This document shows positions 25,760 through 38,300 of a DNA stretch of 64,000 nt, piece by piece (within the stretch, counting starts at the first letter, position 1; the number at the start of each line of letters is the position of its first letter). Source of the stretch: Atherinomorus stipes (taxonomy: Eukaryota > Chordata > Actinopteri > Atheriniformes > Atherinidae). Made by a program: the position numbers and the translations under genes. Location of the stretch: assembly GCA_023101725.1 (NCBI GenBank), contig JALJCO010001058.1, positions 124,001 to 188,000 of the forward strand, read 5' to 3'. Under the pieces are notes generated by a model, which saw only the letters and a list, made by a program, of their open reading frames with translations, had not been told where the DNA came from and made no database searches.

Positions 25760-27387
25760 TCTCCCAGATAAAGGTCACACCTTCAGGGAATATCTTCGTG
25801 GGAAAACTCAAAAGTTTTGCCGCTTAAAAACGGGAGGCAGAGCCATAGGCTACACTGAAGGTTACCAGTCATCTGTCAACTCACACTGTAGCTGCAGCTG
25901 CACGGGGAAGGCGGCTTGTTATCAAGTCCATAAGTTTTCAAGTTGCGCAGGAGTTTTGGTACAGGAGGGTGTGCAGCGGTGCGCAAGGAGGCGGTATCAC
26001 TCCTGGAATGGGAGGGCTGATCAACTAACTTTCCACGGCAGGGTGGGAGGCTCTGATGCGAGTTTGGAGTTTTAATTAAGCCACTGACTTCCCTGACATC
26101 TAGTTTGTGGTGAGCAGTGGCATAAGTCTACCGATTTAACATAATTCAAGTCTTTCTTCTCATTTATTCGTTTTAAAAAATGGAACAACACATTTTAATC
26201 CGTCTTAAAACACCTTTATCTATTTTATATGCTGTTAATGCAGATATAGCCTAATACTGGGAGAAATGTGCTCCATGCTTTTTAGTGCTGAAAGTGTAAT
26301 AAGTAGAGCTGGAAAGTTAGAAGCTGTGTTCTTGCTGATTATGAAAAACAATTTGATGCTTTGGAAAATTCTGAAAATAATCATTTTTTGTTAACTGTAG
26401 GCTAGCTATAGGCAGTATGGAATATTTATCATAGAATGTTTGGAGGTTTGAAGGATTTTTGGCTTATTCCAACAATAATAAACAGACACTTCTTATAATG
26501 TTCTGTTTCATTTGTTTCAGTTGTGCCCATCAACTGTTGCCTCTCCCAACAGGCGCGCCACTGTATGTGGTTGGTGTGACTCTGGCGCCATCTTCCGCCA
26601 AAACTGCTGAACAACATCACCAAAAACCGACGAGGGAGGCGCACAATACAGTAGGTTTAATATTTAATTAGTAAACTTTGAATTTTTCATGCGGGTGATG
26701 TAAGCCCTCAACCTCTGAAATGGCTTATTTCATTTGTTCTTGTGCCCTGAAACTAGATGTTTAGAGACCCACAACCGTTTTTAGTTCACAATTTGTACCA
26801 ATAATCCCTTACAAGGTGGCTGCTTAAACTGAACATGAAGCAATAAAAGGTCCGAATAGCCACATTCTTTTTTGTTTTTTTTCTTTTCTTTTTTGTGGAC
26901 GGCAAAATTTTAAAGGCTGGAAGGGGATTTTGATGACATTTGCAATAGATAGTGCAAGATTTGCCGATACATTTTTGAGTAGGCTTTAGTCCACCAAATT
27001 TTCAAGAAAAGCCTGTCAAGTCTTATTTCAAGCTGCAAGTTTCTAATTTTATATTTTCCTGAATTCTGTCCAGCTTTTTAATTGTATCTTTTTTAGTAAA
27101 TTGTCTACAAAGATAAAAGTTAAGACACTTCAGTTGCTGGGAAATGTGTGGAAAATGCTGAAGACTGCATTACTGAGACGCAAATCAGTCATCCTTTGAT
27201 TTTGAGAGTAACAGGAAGGATAGTGGATGGTACGAGGTCCATTCATCCTGATACCGGTGTTCCCGGACAGAAGCGCTCATACGCACTCCATTCATCTGGC
27301 TCATCACTGTCTCCCACTTAACAGAAGTCTCAAATCATTTCAAAATAACACACACACGTTTCAAACACCCATTTAGGGTTCGCTTAC
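25760..27387. other. Upstream region of kif26a exon 1
   Basis: This stretch contains the 5' UTR and presumably a promoter of kif26a (minus strand), but I could not place a TSS. An AAGATGGCGCC motif (YY1-like) sits on the minus strand near 26590. If the unrecognised exon at 27388-27522 is real, this DNA is also part of its first intron. No coding exon was recognised. Confidence 0.5.
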
Positions 27388-27522
27388 CTTTGTTTTTCTC
27401 TTCAGCAAGTGACTTGTAAACCCAAATATTATGTCGGAGTCAACGAAGATTGTCCCCAGGTCTATGACGCTGGGGTTGGGCTTCCCAGCTTCGGGAGACC
27501 CCGGTGAGTTTGGTAAAGCCAT
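27388..27522 (-). CDS. Unrecognised 45-codon candidate first coding exon
   Basis: I do not recognise the product. Read on the minus strand, ATG at 27522-27520 lies in a near-ideal Kozak context (GCCGGCATGG), with an in-frame TAG about 20 codons upstream. It opens 45 codons ending ACA AAG, immediately followed by a consensus donor GTAAGC at 27387. The peptide begins MALPNSPGSPEAGKPNP, contains the acidic-hydrophobic stretch TIFVDSDIIFGF, and ends in a basic cluster (LLKRKTK). A TATAAA lies about 220 nt upstream. Together these suggest a genuine first exon of a protein gene. The downstream exon is not identified. The exon ends in phase 0, so it could splice in frame to kif26a exon 2 at 25490 as an alternative N terminus, or it may belong to a separate small gene. 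Confidence 0.5.
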
Positions 27523-27740
27523 GCCGGCTGCAAAAGCTGCCTTGAGAATATTCCTCTCTCTGGAAACCTATTCGATTTGTACATCCATCAAATTCATATA
27601 TCTCGTACCCCCTAAAAAGATCCACAAGGTTTTTTAATCCGGACATTCAGTGATTCGCAGGAGCACTCGCACGTGTGCGTAAAATAACCTCTCCAGCTTC
27701 CAGTGTTGCAAAGAAGTACAATCCACCAATGCAAAAAAGC

Positions 27741-27746
27741 TTTATA
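27741..27746 (-). promoter_or_regulatory. TATA box upstream of the 45-codon exon
   Basis: The minus strand reads GGATATAAAGC. It would place a start site near 27715 and a 5' UTR of about 190 nt before the ATG at 27522. Position and motif fit; there is no experimental evidence. Confidence 0.35.
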
Positions 27747-27749
27747 TCC

Positions 27750-28645
27750 GGTGAAATAGTTGTGGTTTTGCTTTTCAAGTCATCCTGAGGCTGGTGATGC
27801 CTGGTGTCTGAGCTCTCCTGCAGGTCTGAGAGTGAATGAGGAGCATCTTGAGCCTCTGCTGCGCACTGAGCTCCAGCCTCTCTCCTTGCCTCCCCACTCT
27901 CCCCCTCTCACTCAGCAGTCCTCTCTCTCTCCTATGATCCCCTGTCAGACAGTGATGACCTGCTCTCCACTTCGATTTGCTGCTGCGTTGTTGTCATCCC
28001 CCCGCACAAAATGTAAAACACAACGGCGATCTAGGCTATAACCCTTAATGTCAAACCCCTGTAATGTTCTTACATCACTTATGTACTTCCAATGTCTGGC
28101 ACACAATAATGACTTCATAGCTTATTATGTTGTTCCTTTGCCATATATTCCTTAAAGGTCCTACCAGTTGCATTGTAGCCACTCTTACTGCTTGCTGCAT
28201 CCACAAGAAAAATATATAGGCTGCAAAACACTTTAATTCTCATTTATTTGCAATCATGACGGTCCTCTGCAAGGATAATTTGTTATCATGTTGACAGATC
28301 ACATTAATCATTTCAATATAACATACTTCACTGCAAGCTTAGCCAAACCCAATCACTCAAATGTAGCTGAGATGACTTCTCAAAAACTTAAATTTTCTAA
28401 GTGCTGCTGCAACATATTGCATCCGATGTGTAAAATTTAGAAGATAACGCTTTGATGATCGATATTTGATGAATAGTTTTCACCTTTAGGCTTAGGCTAA
28501 AGAATAGGGGAATGGTGTTTTCCATCTGATTCAGAGGAACAAACAGGCTATAGCAGTAGCTGTTTTAAGTGGGGAAAATCATTTAAAACATAATGCACAT
28601 CGTTCAGTTCTAATTTATGAGTCTGAACCAGTTTCTACTGAAACT

Positions 28646-28676
<31 letters not shown>

Positions 28677-30540
28677 TGTCTGTAATAATGATGTCATCCA
28701 CATGGAGCCGCTCCACGTGAACAGCTATGACAGCAGCGCTGAATGGACTTCTCTACGCAGAACATTCAGATAAGTTTGTTTAAATGTTGAATCTTAAGCA
28801 CAAACTTTATCAGCAGAAAACAGATATCCTTCCAGTTTAGCCCAGCACCTTCTCTAAAGTAAAAGCATACATTTATTTATTTGTTTGTTTGTTTTTTCAG
28901 GTCGCCTAGGTCTTTTTTTTAATAAAGATTTGTAATTGTTCCTATTATTGGTGGTAGTAAAAGTCGTCGTTGTAGTTGTTGTATTTATTTACACTGAAGA
29001 TGCCAATACGTCTCCAGTAGTGGTTCGTATCAACTTTATAATTTCATAAACTTTCCAAGGTCACTGGTACAGATGACAACTGTTTCCAAGGTTTCCTTGT
29101 CCACCAGGACGGAGACAATCAAGATTTCGACTTGCGCAACAATACTGCTGTGACATCTAAGCAGAAGGGGGTAAATAATTAATATTCTAAGGATGAATAA
29201 ATTATTTTTTATCCAAAAAACGACTTATAATCCCCGCAACTTATCACCACCGTTCTAAATCAATACACGTACATAAGCGCGCGCGCGTGTGCGCATTTGA
29301 AGGAGATTGGTTGTCAGAACAGTGATAATTGCAATCCATAGTGAAGATGATTTACCACGTCCGTCACCCAGCTCTCCCCGCTACAGGAGGTCTGGGTTGG
29401 GTCTCCCCCTCCGGCCGCTGATGAAATTCCGAGGACAGGATCCCCCTGGGACTGCGCACGCTGCTACATCTGCTGCCCTTGCGCACGTACAGGCAAATCG
29501 CTCTGGGCATCTCATTAATGCCTCTCCTATGTCTTATCCTTTATCCTCTGCCCGTGAGACCTCCGCATCTCCTCCCGGTGCACGGACAGGCTTTGTGAGA
29601 AACGTTTAGCAAATATTGATATTTCTAGGCGCACGGAGGAGATCAAAAGAGAAAGGAGAAGGGGCTGTCTGAGGGAAATAAATGGTGCACGGTGCTGTCA
29701 TGAATGATTTATGCAATATAAAGTAACCCATTGCTTGGGAAAGAAGCATTTGGATTTTCTTGTGTCAGATGTGACTGTTAAATTCAGCTTTTCCCATCAA
29801 ACTTCCCATAAAACATCGGAATAAAAACTTGTGGGTTTTAAATTTTCATCAGTCCAGCTGTCTGTAAATGCTTCAATTCATTACAGTTAGAATTGGAGTA
29901 ATAAGTAGTTCACTATGATATTAAAGTCCAGGAAATGTGTCCTAAAATATCTTAAAAGCTGAAATACTGACCCATTTTTAATCAAATCTGTTTTGATATA
30001 AGACAGGACTTGCTGGAGATAACACTGCCCTTGTTTTAACACATCATGCTAAAAATGACACCCTATGTGAGTGAATTTGTCCTTTTGAACATAAACTATT
30101 TTCAGCATGATGGACAACGAGCATCTCTGCAGACTCAAGGTCCATCATCCCCCACAGACTCATCACAGACAAATGGTTCTTTATTGACATGTTTTAATCG
30201 GTACCTCTGAATAACACAGAAGGATTGGGGGAAGAAAGAGTGTTACTGCAGCAGCAGAGCTGTTAAGATTTTGTATGTGAGCCAGCAGAATGAAATTACT
30301 GAACCCTAATGATTTTTACAGCCCCCAACAGTAACCGGACTGCAGGTGTGAGAATAGCACAAGGGGGCATAATGACAGACACTAGGAGACATTAAGGAGG
30401 CAGGAAAGTAAGTTTAAAGAGAGAGTAAGTTTAAAAATAAACCAAAAACAACACACAGCTTTGAAGTTGAACAAATTCAGAGATGCTTGTCTCCTTATGA
30501 AGCCACTCACAAGGCATACATGGCATATTCCAAAGTCAGC
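27750..30540. other. Intergenic stretch between the 45-codon exon and miR-203
   Basis: No gene was recognised. It holds a CT-rich, GA-on-minus tract at 27880-27935 resembling 5' UTR or promoter DNA, a 29-nt poly-G run at 28648-28676, a CACGTG E-box near 28713, and a GC-rich, CpG-containing stretch at 29280-29640 with alternating GC/GT at its left end. The plus-strand open frame at 29307-29609 has no recognisable domain. Confidence 0.6.
28648..28676. repeat. Poly-G run (29 nt)
   Basis: An uninterrupted G run. Runs of this length are hard to sequence, so the exact length is doubtful. Confidence 0.9.
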
Positions 30541-30544
30541 AGCA

Positions 30545-30630
30545 TTTGTCTGACTGGTCAAGTGGTCCTAAACATTTCACAATTTTCTCAAAGAACTGTT
30601 GAACTGTTGAGAACCACTTAATCAGAATGA
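30545..30630 (-). ncRNA. mir203: miR-203 precursor hairpin
   Basis: The mature 3p strand is at 30580-30559 on the minus strand, starting GTGAAATGTTTAGGACCACT, which is the vertebrate miR-203 sequence including its seed. The 5p arm at 30618-30594 starts AGTGGTTCTCAACAGTTCAA. They are separated by a 13-nt loop, and the stem is extended by the complementary TCTGA/TCAGA at 30622-30626 and 30549-30553. miR-203 represses p63 and promotes epithelial, particularly skin, differentiation (established knowledge). It sits between aspg and kif26a on the same strand, as in mammals. Whether this is the teleost 203a or 203b copy is not settled here. Confidence 0.97.
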
Positions 30631-30854
30631 CAACAAACTTCTTCATTTCAACGTCCATCTTCTAAACAGTTGAGCCCACTACGAAAAGAAAACAAGACTG
30701 AGTTAGATTCTGAGAAAATCTGTTGGTTAAAGCAGAAGAAAATGCAACGATCTGCATCTGGTTTCAGTTTCCAAGCCTGAAACAAAAAACAAAAAAATCT
30801 ACACTAAAACAGGCATAACCTTCAGCGAGTGAGGTCAAGCGTCCAAGAGTTTAC

Positions 30855-30912
30855 CTTGAGAGGGTGCCTTCTTTCCTTGCAGTGATGTGTCTCTGTGTCA
30901 TCCTAGCCCATT
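30855..30912 (-). ncRNA. Predicted first exon of the primary miR-203 transcript
   Basis: Starting about 30 nt downstream of a TATA box, the minus strand runs to CTCAAG followed by GTAAAC at 30854, a good splice donor. The miR-203 hairpin begins about 225 nt further on and so would lie in the first intron. The left end (TSS) is estimated from TATA spacing only. No open frame of note was seen. Confidence 0.4.
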
Positions 30913-30938
30913 CTGACTGACTGCAGAGGTGTCTGTGC

Positions 30939-30946
30939 TTTATATA
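30939..30946 (-). promoter_or_regulatory. TATA box of the miR-203 host transcript
   Basis: TATATAAA on the minus strand, with context ACACTATATAAAGC, about 310 nt upstream of the miR-203 hairpin and on its strand. The predicted TSS is near 30912. Confidence 0.5.
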
Positions 30947-30999
30947 GTGTTTTAGGGCTAGGTTCATACAAGCCTCTCATTCAGACAAGAATGAGGCCC

Positions 31000-32398
31000 A
31001 TGCTGGTCCGACCGGATGAACTGGGTTCCACCAGCAAGGAGCAGGACGGGGCAGCCACCCCTCAAGACAAAGATAGCAAATACCAGCAACTGTGGGTTGA
31101 CAAGTCACATGAAGAGATGGAATTTCATGTCCCTGCTGCATGAGTTGCTGTGATTTCTGATTAAAATGTGATTTATCGCGTCATCAGTAAGAGCTGACAC
31201 ACACTGCTTTATGTTTAGATAACATTTTCCTCAATGTCTGCAGTTGTGATATGATTATCATTCAGAGCACATTTTATGGGGGAGAATACAGCCAAGCCTC
31301 TGACCTCTGACAGTTGGGTAGAGATGTACTAATTACTAAAAAAACATGTAAGACAGAGGATTATTTCACCTGCATTATTGCATGTTTCATAGTTCGCCAT
31401 AACACATCCGTAAACACAGGAGGCATTTTTCATTTAACAGCATTTTATTTGTTTTCAGAAGAAACATTACAAATCCCTTTCTTACACCAACTTCATAAAA
31501 TTTTAATTAGATTTCAACAGTGGCTGCATCAGAAAAAACAGGACACATTTCTTTGTTTATTTCATTTTTAATTTTTAATTATGATATAAACACACAACCA
31601 TTGATTGTATGAAATTAAATGTTGCTATTAATTCCATTTGTTGCAAAAAGAAAGAGGAGAAATAAGTAGACAAGTCATTCGGTGGTGATTATAGATGCAA
31701 AACATCTCAGTCATTCCTTCTGAAAATGTGAGGGAACACTGAAACTAGACTTTTATCTGCCTCACACAGTAATCTGGACTTCCCCTCCCCATTTCAAAGT
31801 ACAAGATATTCGACGATGCCAGCTCGTCAATCAGCACAAGAAACAGGCCGGATGAGTCCCAAAGGGACCTGCAGGTTTTCACCATACCTGCAGAGCAGCA
31901 GGAGGTGAAAAGCTCCACCACAGGAGCTGAGCTACTCTCTGACTCCAGTGTTCGCTGCAGTTTATTAACACCAAACACAATATAAACCACAACTTTATTT
32001 TCATGAGTTTACATGTTTTTCAGCATTTCACTCACATTTCAAACAAACATAAAATCTCTGAACTGATGCTTTAACATATTGCTTTGGAAACAAACTACTT
32101 TTAAAACACTACTTTGTAAAACAACTCATTTGAGGTTCACATTTAATTTCCTGAGTCAGTGTCTTTAGTCCAAAAACAATACTTTGGTGAAAACATCCAG
32201 AATAACGTTTACTCAAATATTTAGTAGGCAACTGTGGAACGATCAAAAATAAATGTATCAATGTCTCAAAACTGTGCTTTTATACTGAGGCAGTAAGGTT
32301 AATAAGCGATATGTGCAGATTTAAAAGAGAACAGGAAAATACAGCACAACGGTGGATGTGTAAAGGACGGCTTGGCAGGAAGTACGGGCATCACCAGC
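31000..32398. other. aspg 3' UTR and the spacer to miR-203
   Basis: The aspg stop is at 32401-32399 (minus), so the higher-coordinate part of this stretch is its 3' UTR. The remainder, down to the miR-203 promoter, shows no recognisable exon. A minus-strand open frame at 31745-31990 contains an acceptor-like TGCAG and a GTATGG, but the peptide matches nothing I know. Confidence 0.6.
31994..31999 (-). terminator. aspg: Candidate polyadenylation signal of aspg
   Basis: AATAAA on the minus strand, about 400 nt past the stop codon, which would give a 3' UTR of ordinary length. It is the clearest AATAAA on this strand in the stretch. Confidence 0.4.
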
Positions 32399-35300
32399 TC
32401 ACTTTGAGCTGGGGGCGGTGAACTCGATAACCCCACCAAAGGCCTGCAAAAGAAAGAGAAACAATGAAAATGGGGACTGGGAGGATGGACAGGTGTTTTA
32501 ACGCCATCACACACACATGCAAAATAACACACACAGGTCAGGTGAGTGTGTGAAGGTTCAGGATTCACAGGGATTTGTGAGTAAAAGTTCAAAACATGAT
32601 CAGATCTCCATCAGACACTTATAACTCAAACTATTATAATTTGTCTCAAAGCAAGTTGACTTATATTTTTGATCATTTCTTTTAAATCTAATGATTGATT
32701 AATCTTTCAGTCTGTAAAACTTGCCATTTTTTATTGAGCCTTGAACAGCTCAAGAGAAGAGCCTTTTGTTTAATGAAAAAAAGAAAAATGAAGGCAGCAA
32801 ATCTTCAAATTTGATGGAATTTGAATGAAAGGTATTTTTTTTTAATTAATTCTATAAGGGATTAAATAATCATTCAAATAATTCCCCATTAACCTTTTGC
32901 TCTTTGACAAATCATACAAGATTTACTGAAAAAATACTTCAAATCAACTTGATGATATACAACAATGTAAAAAAAAAAAACTTTCTGTATCTCGTTCATT
33001 CTTTGGAAATGTACTTATGTCCATTGACTTTGTTAAAGTTCCCCAAGCTGAAACCAACTGAGCCTTTTTTCCATGCTACAATCAGCATGGCACGGCCGTG
33101 ATATCTAGAGGGGGGGTGAACTATGATAAGGAAATACTGACATACAGAAAGGAAAACGGGGAGCCACAGCAGCCATGCTAAACAATGATGTCATGCTCAT
33201 TATGGGAAATGTGCAAATGGGGATTCACACACGTTTACTCCATCTAATTTACCTCATCATCATCATCATCATATTCATCATAGCTAAATTCAGCACAAAT
33301 TCTCTGAAAGTAAACAAGACATATGAGGAGGCATTTATAAACTGCAGAGGAACTTCAAACTATTGTTTTTGTTGGACAGAATTAGTGATGGAAACATCAA
33401 AATGGGAAACTTTTGTTACCGCTGTTTGACTGGCCTTGAGCTGAGTTAAAAACGCCAACACTTCTCCTTTACCAGCAGCTTCGGCCTGTGACAAAAGGAG
33501 AATGAGAACTTTAATACAGTATATGGATTAAAAGGTGTTTTCAAAGCAGAATGTGTCTTCCTCAAACCCACCGCTTGAGCTGCCGTCTTTCCATCATATC
33601 CTGGTCTACTTAGATCTGCACCGGCAAGGCTCCAGATTTCCAGGCCTTCCAGGTCACCACTGACTGCCAGGCTGATACACAAAATCATACTTTTATTCCA
33701 ACAAAACTTGTACCAATTAATTCGATTCTGGATAAAGAGAAAGATCATGAAAAGAGATTGTTTTTGCAGATTGAGCCAGAACAAAACATTACTGCCGGGC
33801 CTGATGACAGATGCTTTTGCTTTATCTGAACAGCGATACAAACCTTGCTTATCTGTCTTAGAAAAGGTGTGTTCCTGAAACTCTAAATTGGTACTGTCTC
33901 GACAAAACCTGTTGAGCATCTTGTGAAGAAGCAAAACGGGGGCCAGTTAAGAGTGTCCTTCACTTGAGATGCAGATCGGCTCCAGAGCTATGCGGCCAGG
34001 GAGCATTCCTGCCGTTTGTGTCACAGTGGGACGACTGGTTGTACCTGTGTCAGCTATGTAGGATGGGTCAACGTAGATGGCTGTGCAACTGAGAAATTTG
34101 ATTGTGTGTGTACAGTTGTTAGAAGAGATATTTTTTTGTTTTTGTTTTTGGGTTGCCTGACCTGCACAGTTCATTTCCTGCTTCCTCCAACTGGTCTCTG
34201 GAGAAGTGAGCTCCAGTCTTTCTCAGCAGCTTCACAACTTCTTTTTGTCTAAAATAGAGGACATAGAGTGAAAAGGTCTGATTATGATTCTTATAATAAC
34301 ATTATAAGATTATAAAATCAACCCAAATCCTCCCTTGATGAGTAATTCACAGTTCAGTGTCCAACAGACAATCTTCATATCTTACAGTAAAGCACATCTC
34401 TGTTTAAAACCTCTTAAATGGGAAATGATAAAAAAAAAAAAAAAACAATGTGTAACCAGCAGTAATGCTATGGCCAAAAAAAAAAAAAAAAAAAAAACAG
34501 CAGGGTGTCCAGTCTTTGGAAAATTGAATAAATAGATTTATAAATTGCTACCAAAGTCAGCACGACTTTTAATACAGAGACTGAAATCTTACTTTTCCAA
34601 AAACCTTTAATGTTGTTTCTTATTTATGATCACAGACTCTACCTCCCCCACCATGGAGGACACGAATGTAAACAATTATATGGAAAGAAAAACATTCTTC
34701 TATTCAAAAGACGCCTTTTTATAGTTGTCAAAATAACCCAGAAGTGTTGCACTGCTGGAAAACATGCTTCCTAAAGTCATTTCTTTTCTAATAAAACTGT
34801 GTGGCTTCTGATGTGTGTGATGGACCATTATCAAGCTAAAATATTCTTTCTCTGACAAACTATTAAAGAAACTATCATTGTGGAAACATGAAAACACTCT
34901 CACTGACACCTTTGCACTTTGATGTTTAAGAGCTCATTTTTCCCACTGCTTTGCCAAATCTTGTGTCCTCCTGTTGCACTAAGTCAGATTTCTTTTTATA
35001 ACCTCTGTTCCAAGCCCAAAGCTTCAGCTTGTCTGTTAGTCAGAGCCAGATAAGATAATCTAGCTCTATGTGGTGCCATCGGAGGACTGGTGGCACTAAC
35101 TGGTCCATACATTCCTGTTACAGCTTTAACCGTCAACCTGCTAGTTTCATGTTGCCACACATAATCCCATCATCCTTTCTACATCTTTTAACCAGTTCAT
35201 CTGTGGAGCCATGATGTAGACCGACCATGTCTACAGAGTTAAAACAGGAGAAAAAAAAAAAAGGACATTCATACTGCTTAGCTCTTGAAAATGATGACAG

Positions 35301-38300
35301 GTTGTCTTGTCACAGCTGTAGCATCAAACTTTTCTAATCATTTACATGATACTGCAGTGGGTTAATTTCTGTTGTATACTGTTTATGTTAATTTTTTCAG
35401 CTCTTAAATGTTGTCATTCATTGACTGAATCTGTGTGGAAGCACTTGTTTGGCAAGTTAGAACAAGCTCCTTCTCTCCTGTAATGAGCCACCCACGCAAG
35501 AGCCACCTGCAGTGACAGTCACAGTGACAGGATATAACAAGTTAGACAAAGCTAAAGATGAAATTACTCCTGAGCAGCATTGAGTAATATAAGTTGTTTA
35601 ACTATGTAATAGGGAGTTATTGAGTACAGGTTCAGTTTGATGCTTGGTTGTTTCGAGGCATTTAGAGCTGCATCCATAGAAACTACTGAAAGGACACAGA
35701 AGACTTCCAAAAAACTAAGGAGCTAAAGTATCTCATCTGTGAAACTGGGATCCAGCTGGTAGGACTGGTTCAGAAGACACTCCCTACTTTTGTTCTTTAA
35801 CCTCACTCTCTCTGTCTCGCTTCCTCTCCTTATATGGGCATCAGGCTGTAGGACAGCATGAAATGGCGGTGACAAGTGCGCCAGACATCCCGATGGCTAC
35901 TCAAAACTCCAGCTTTATTCCTTAGTGTCATTTGATCAAACACTTTAAGGAAAGCAGCAGTTAGCCAGCGTGTGCTACATACTGTAGGAAGCGTTCTACG
36001 GTGACACATGCTTGTGTTCCAGTGCATCCCTCTACCATCACAAAGGAAACAAGTCCACACACGCAGTGCCAACCGTTAAACCAAACAACAGCCATTTGTT
36101 GCAGCTGTGACACATACGTTTCCACCCCGAGGCTCAATATTGCACTGATGGAGGATATTAAGCGTGGCTATTCCCTTACAGATGTTTAGAGCAATGTCAA
36201 CGAATGACAAAAACAGCTTTGGTAAAAATAAACACAGACCAAACTGATGTGTGACAACTGGCCTAATTAGCTTACAATTATTGCCTGGTCTCTAAACTCC
36301 ACTAAGAGTTGCTTCCCCAGTTTCAGCCCCCCGCTCTCTAACGGCCACTGCTCCCTTCATGCCATTTAAGAGGTGCCAGATTTCCTACTTTCCAGCAGCT
36401 CGTTTAATGAAATCTCGACAGCAGTTATTAACAACATATTTTCAGGAACCACTTAGACGTCTATGAGGAATAATGATTGTTGCTAATGGCTGAAAGGGGA
36501 GATTTTAAATATCTGCAACTTCAGAAATAACAATATAACTTTAATGGCCAAATTGATAAATAAATATACAAGTAAATAAATACACACAAGCCTTTATTGG
36601 TTTTTACCTGAAGCGCACAGCATTGGATAGGGGTGTGTCTCCATAGCGATCCTTAGCATGAACCGAGGCCCCATTTTCAAGTAGGAACTCCGCCATCTTG
36701 AGGTGACCCTCACTAGCAGCAACATGTAGAGGTGTACGTCCATCATAGTCGCCCAGAAACAAGCTGGCACCCTGTAACAACAGAAAATCATCACTCTACC
36801 TGCTGGTAGTTGTGTCTGGTGAAAAGATCACAACAGAAAATGGTTTTGATATGAGTGATGTAAGATCAACTATTTAAGGAAACCTCTGAGCTGTTTAAGG
36901 AAATAAACAAAGGAAATCACAATTCACACCAAAAACAGGAGGATAATCTAAGTATTTACTCCATACTAGCCAAGCCACATACAAACATCTGCATGTGACA
37001 TCAGGAAGAATGACCCTGGACGCATTTTGGTAATCAGTGTGATGGGTTTAACCGAGTGCACTGAACCTACAAACCAAACATCACGAGATAAGATAGGACA
37101 TATACTTTTCTGCTGACATTTATGTTGGAGTTTCTGCCAAGAAACACTACTCAGTTTTAAAAGTTGATTAAAATATAAAACTATCACACTGTTTGAATGT
37201 ATTAAAAGGTTACATTATTGATGATCCAGTCAAAAAGAGGTCATAATTAGCAGCTCTACAATCATGCAGAAATCACAGGCTAACCATTTCTTTGATGGCC
37301 TGTAAAGCGTCTATGTCTCCGCTCTTCACAGCAGCGCAGGCCAGTGGAGGAACCAGAGCGTCCCGGATGGCGACCAGGTCCTTCAGACACAGTAGAATGT
37401 TAAAAATGAAACAATATGCAAGTGCTCTGAATTCAGGCTGTTGCAATTTTTGACTTTTACCCCACAATTTTTGTGGCCAACAACATTCATGATAACAAGA
37501 TAAGGAGATATTAATAAAAAATTAAAAAAATTAAAAAACTTTACAAAAAGACATTGCTACTATATCAAGTACTTCACCTTTATGTTCAGACTTTTCTTTT
37601 GTTAACTAAATTACACTCAAAGAAACTAAGGAATGCAAATACTGGGCAAAAATCCCCATTTTTAATTAATAATGTTTGATTTTATCAGCTGAATCAAACT
37701 GATATCATCAGCAAAGTGTCATCAACACAATGATAATATTCCAGTGTTTTAATATCCCGATTATTAATAGCAATAACGACACCCCACCTCTGAATACAAA
37801 GATTATGCCTTTATGGTGCATTTTTCCGCTTTCTGTTACAGCTTAATTCAACTGGACTCTATCAGCTTTTTCTTTGGCCAGTAGTTTGTGATTTAGTGCC
37901 ACCCCGGTGGAGGTGGAGAACAGATGCTCTATGTTGCCACAGCAAACTGTACAAACACCGTCAAGGTTTAGCTGTACCATGAAATACAGAAAACAAATCA
38001 GAGACAAAAAAAATAAAAGGCCTGACCCTCTAAATGACAAGAAATCCTATCAAAGTCCAGGCATCCTCACCTCTTTGCAGCTGATGCTCAGTGTTTTGGC
38101 AATAACCTGGATGAAGTGGCTGTTGCTCAGGCACAGGTTAGCTCTTTGCAGATTAATACTCATTTCACCTCGCAGGTTCTGAGCCATCATCTGCACCAAG
38201 TCATGCATTTGTAGATTAATTTACATATCATCTTGCTTTTGAAAGTTTAAGTTAAGTCAAAAGTAATCAAAGGTGCCCACCGTTTTCTTGGCATTCAGGT

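Noticed and set aside
29307..29609. 100-codon plus-strand open frame in GC-rich DNA
   Set aside because: GC-rich DNA gives long frames by chance; it has no domain, no splice sites and poor start context.
31745..31990. 81-codon minus-strand open frame with an acceptor-like TGCAG and a GTATGG
   Set aside because: It lies beyond the aspg stop and overlaps the candidate poly-A signal edge. The peptide is not recognisable, so it is not reported as an exon.
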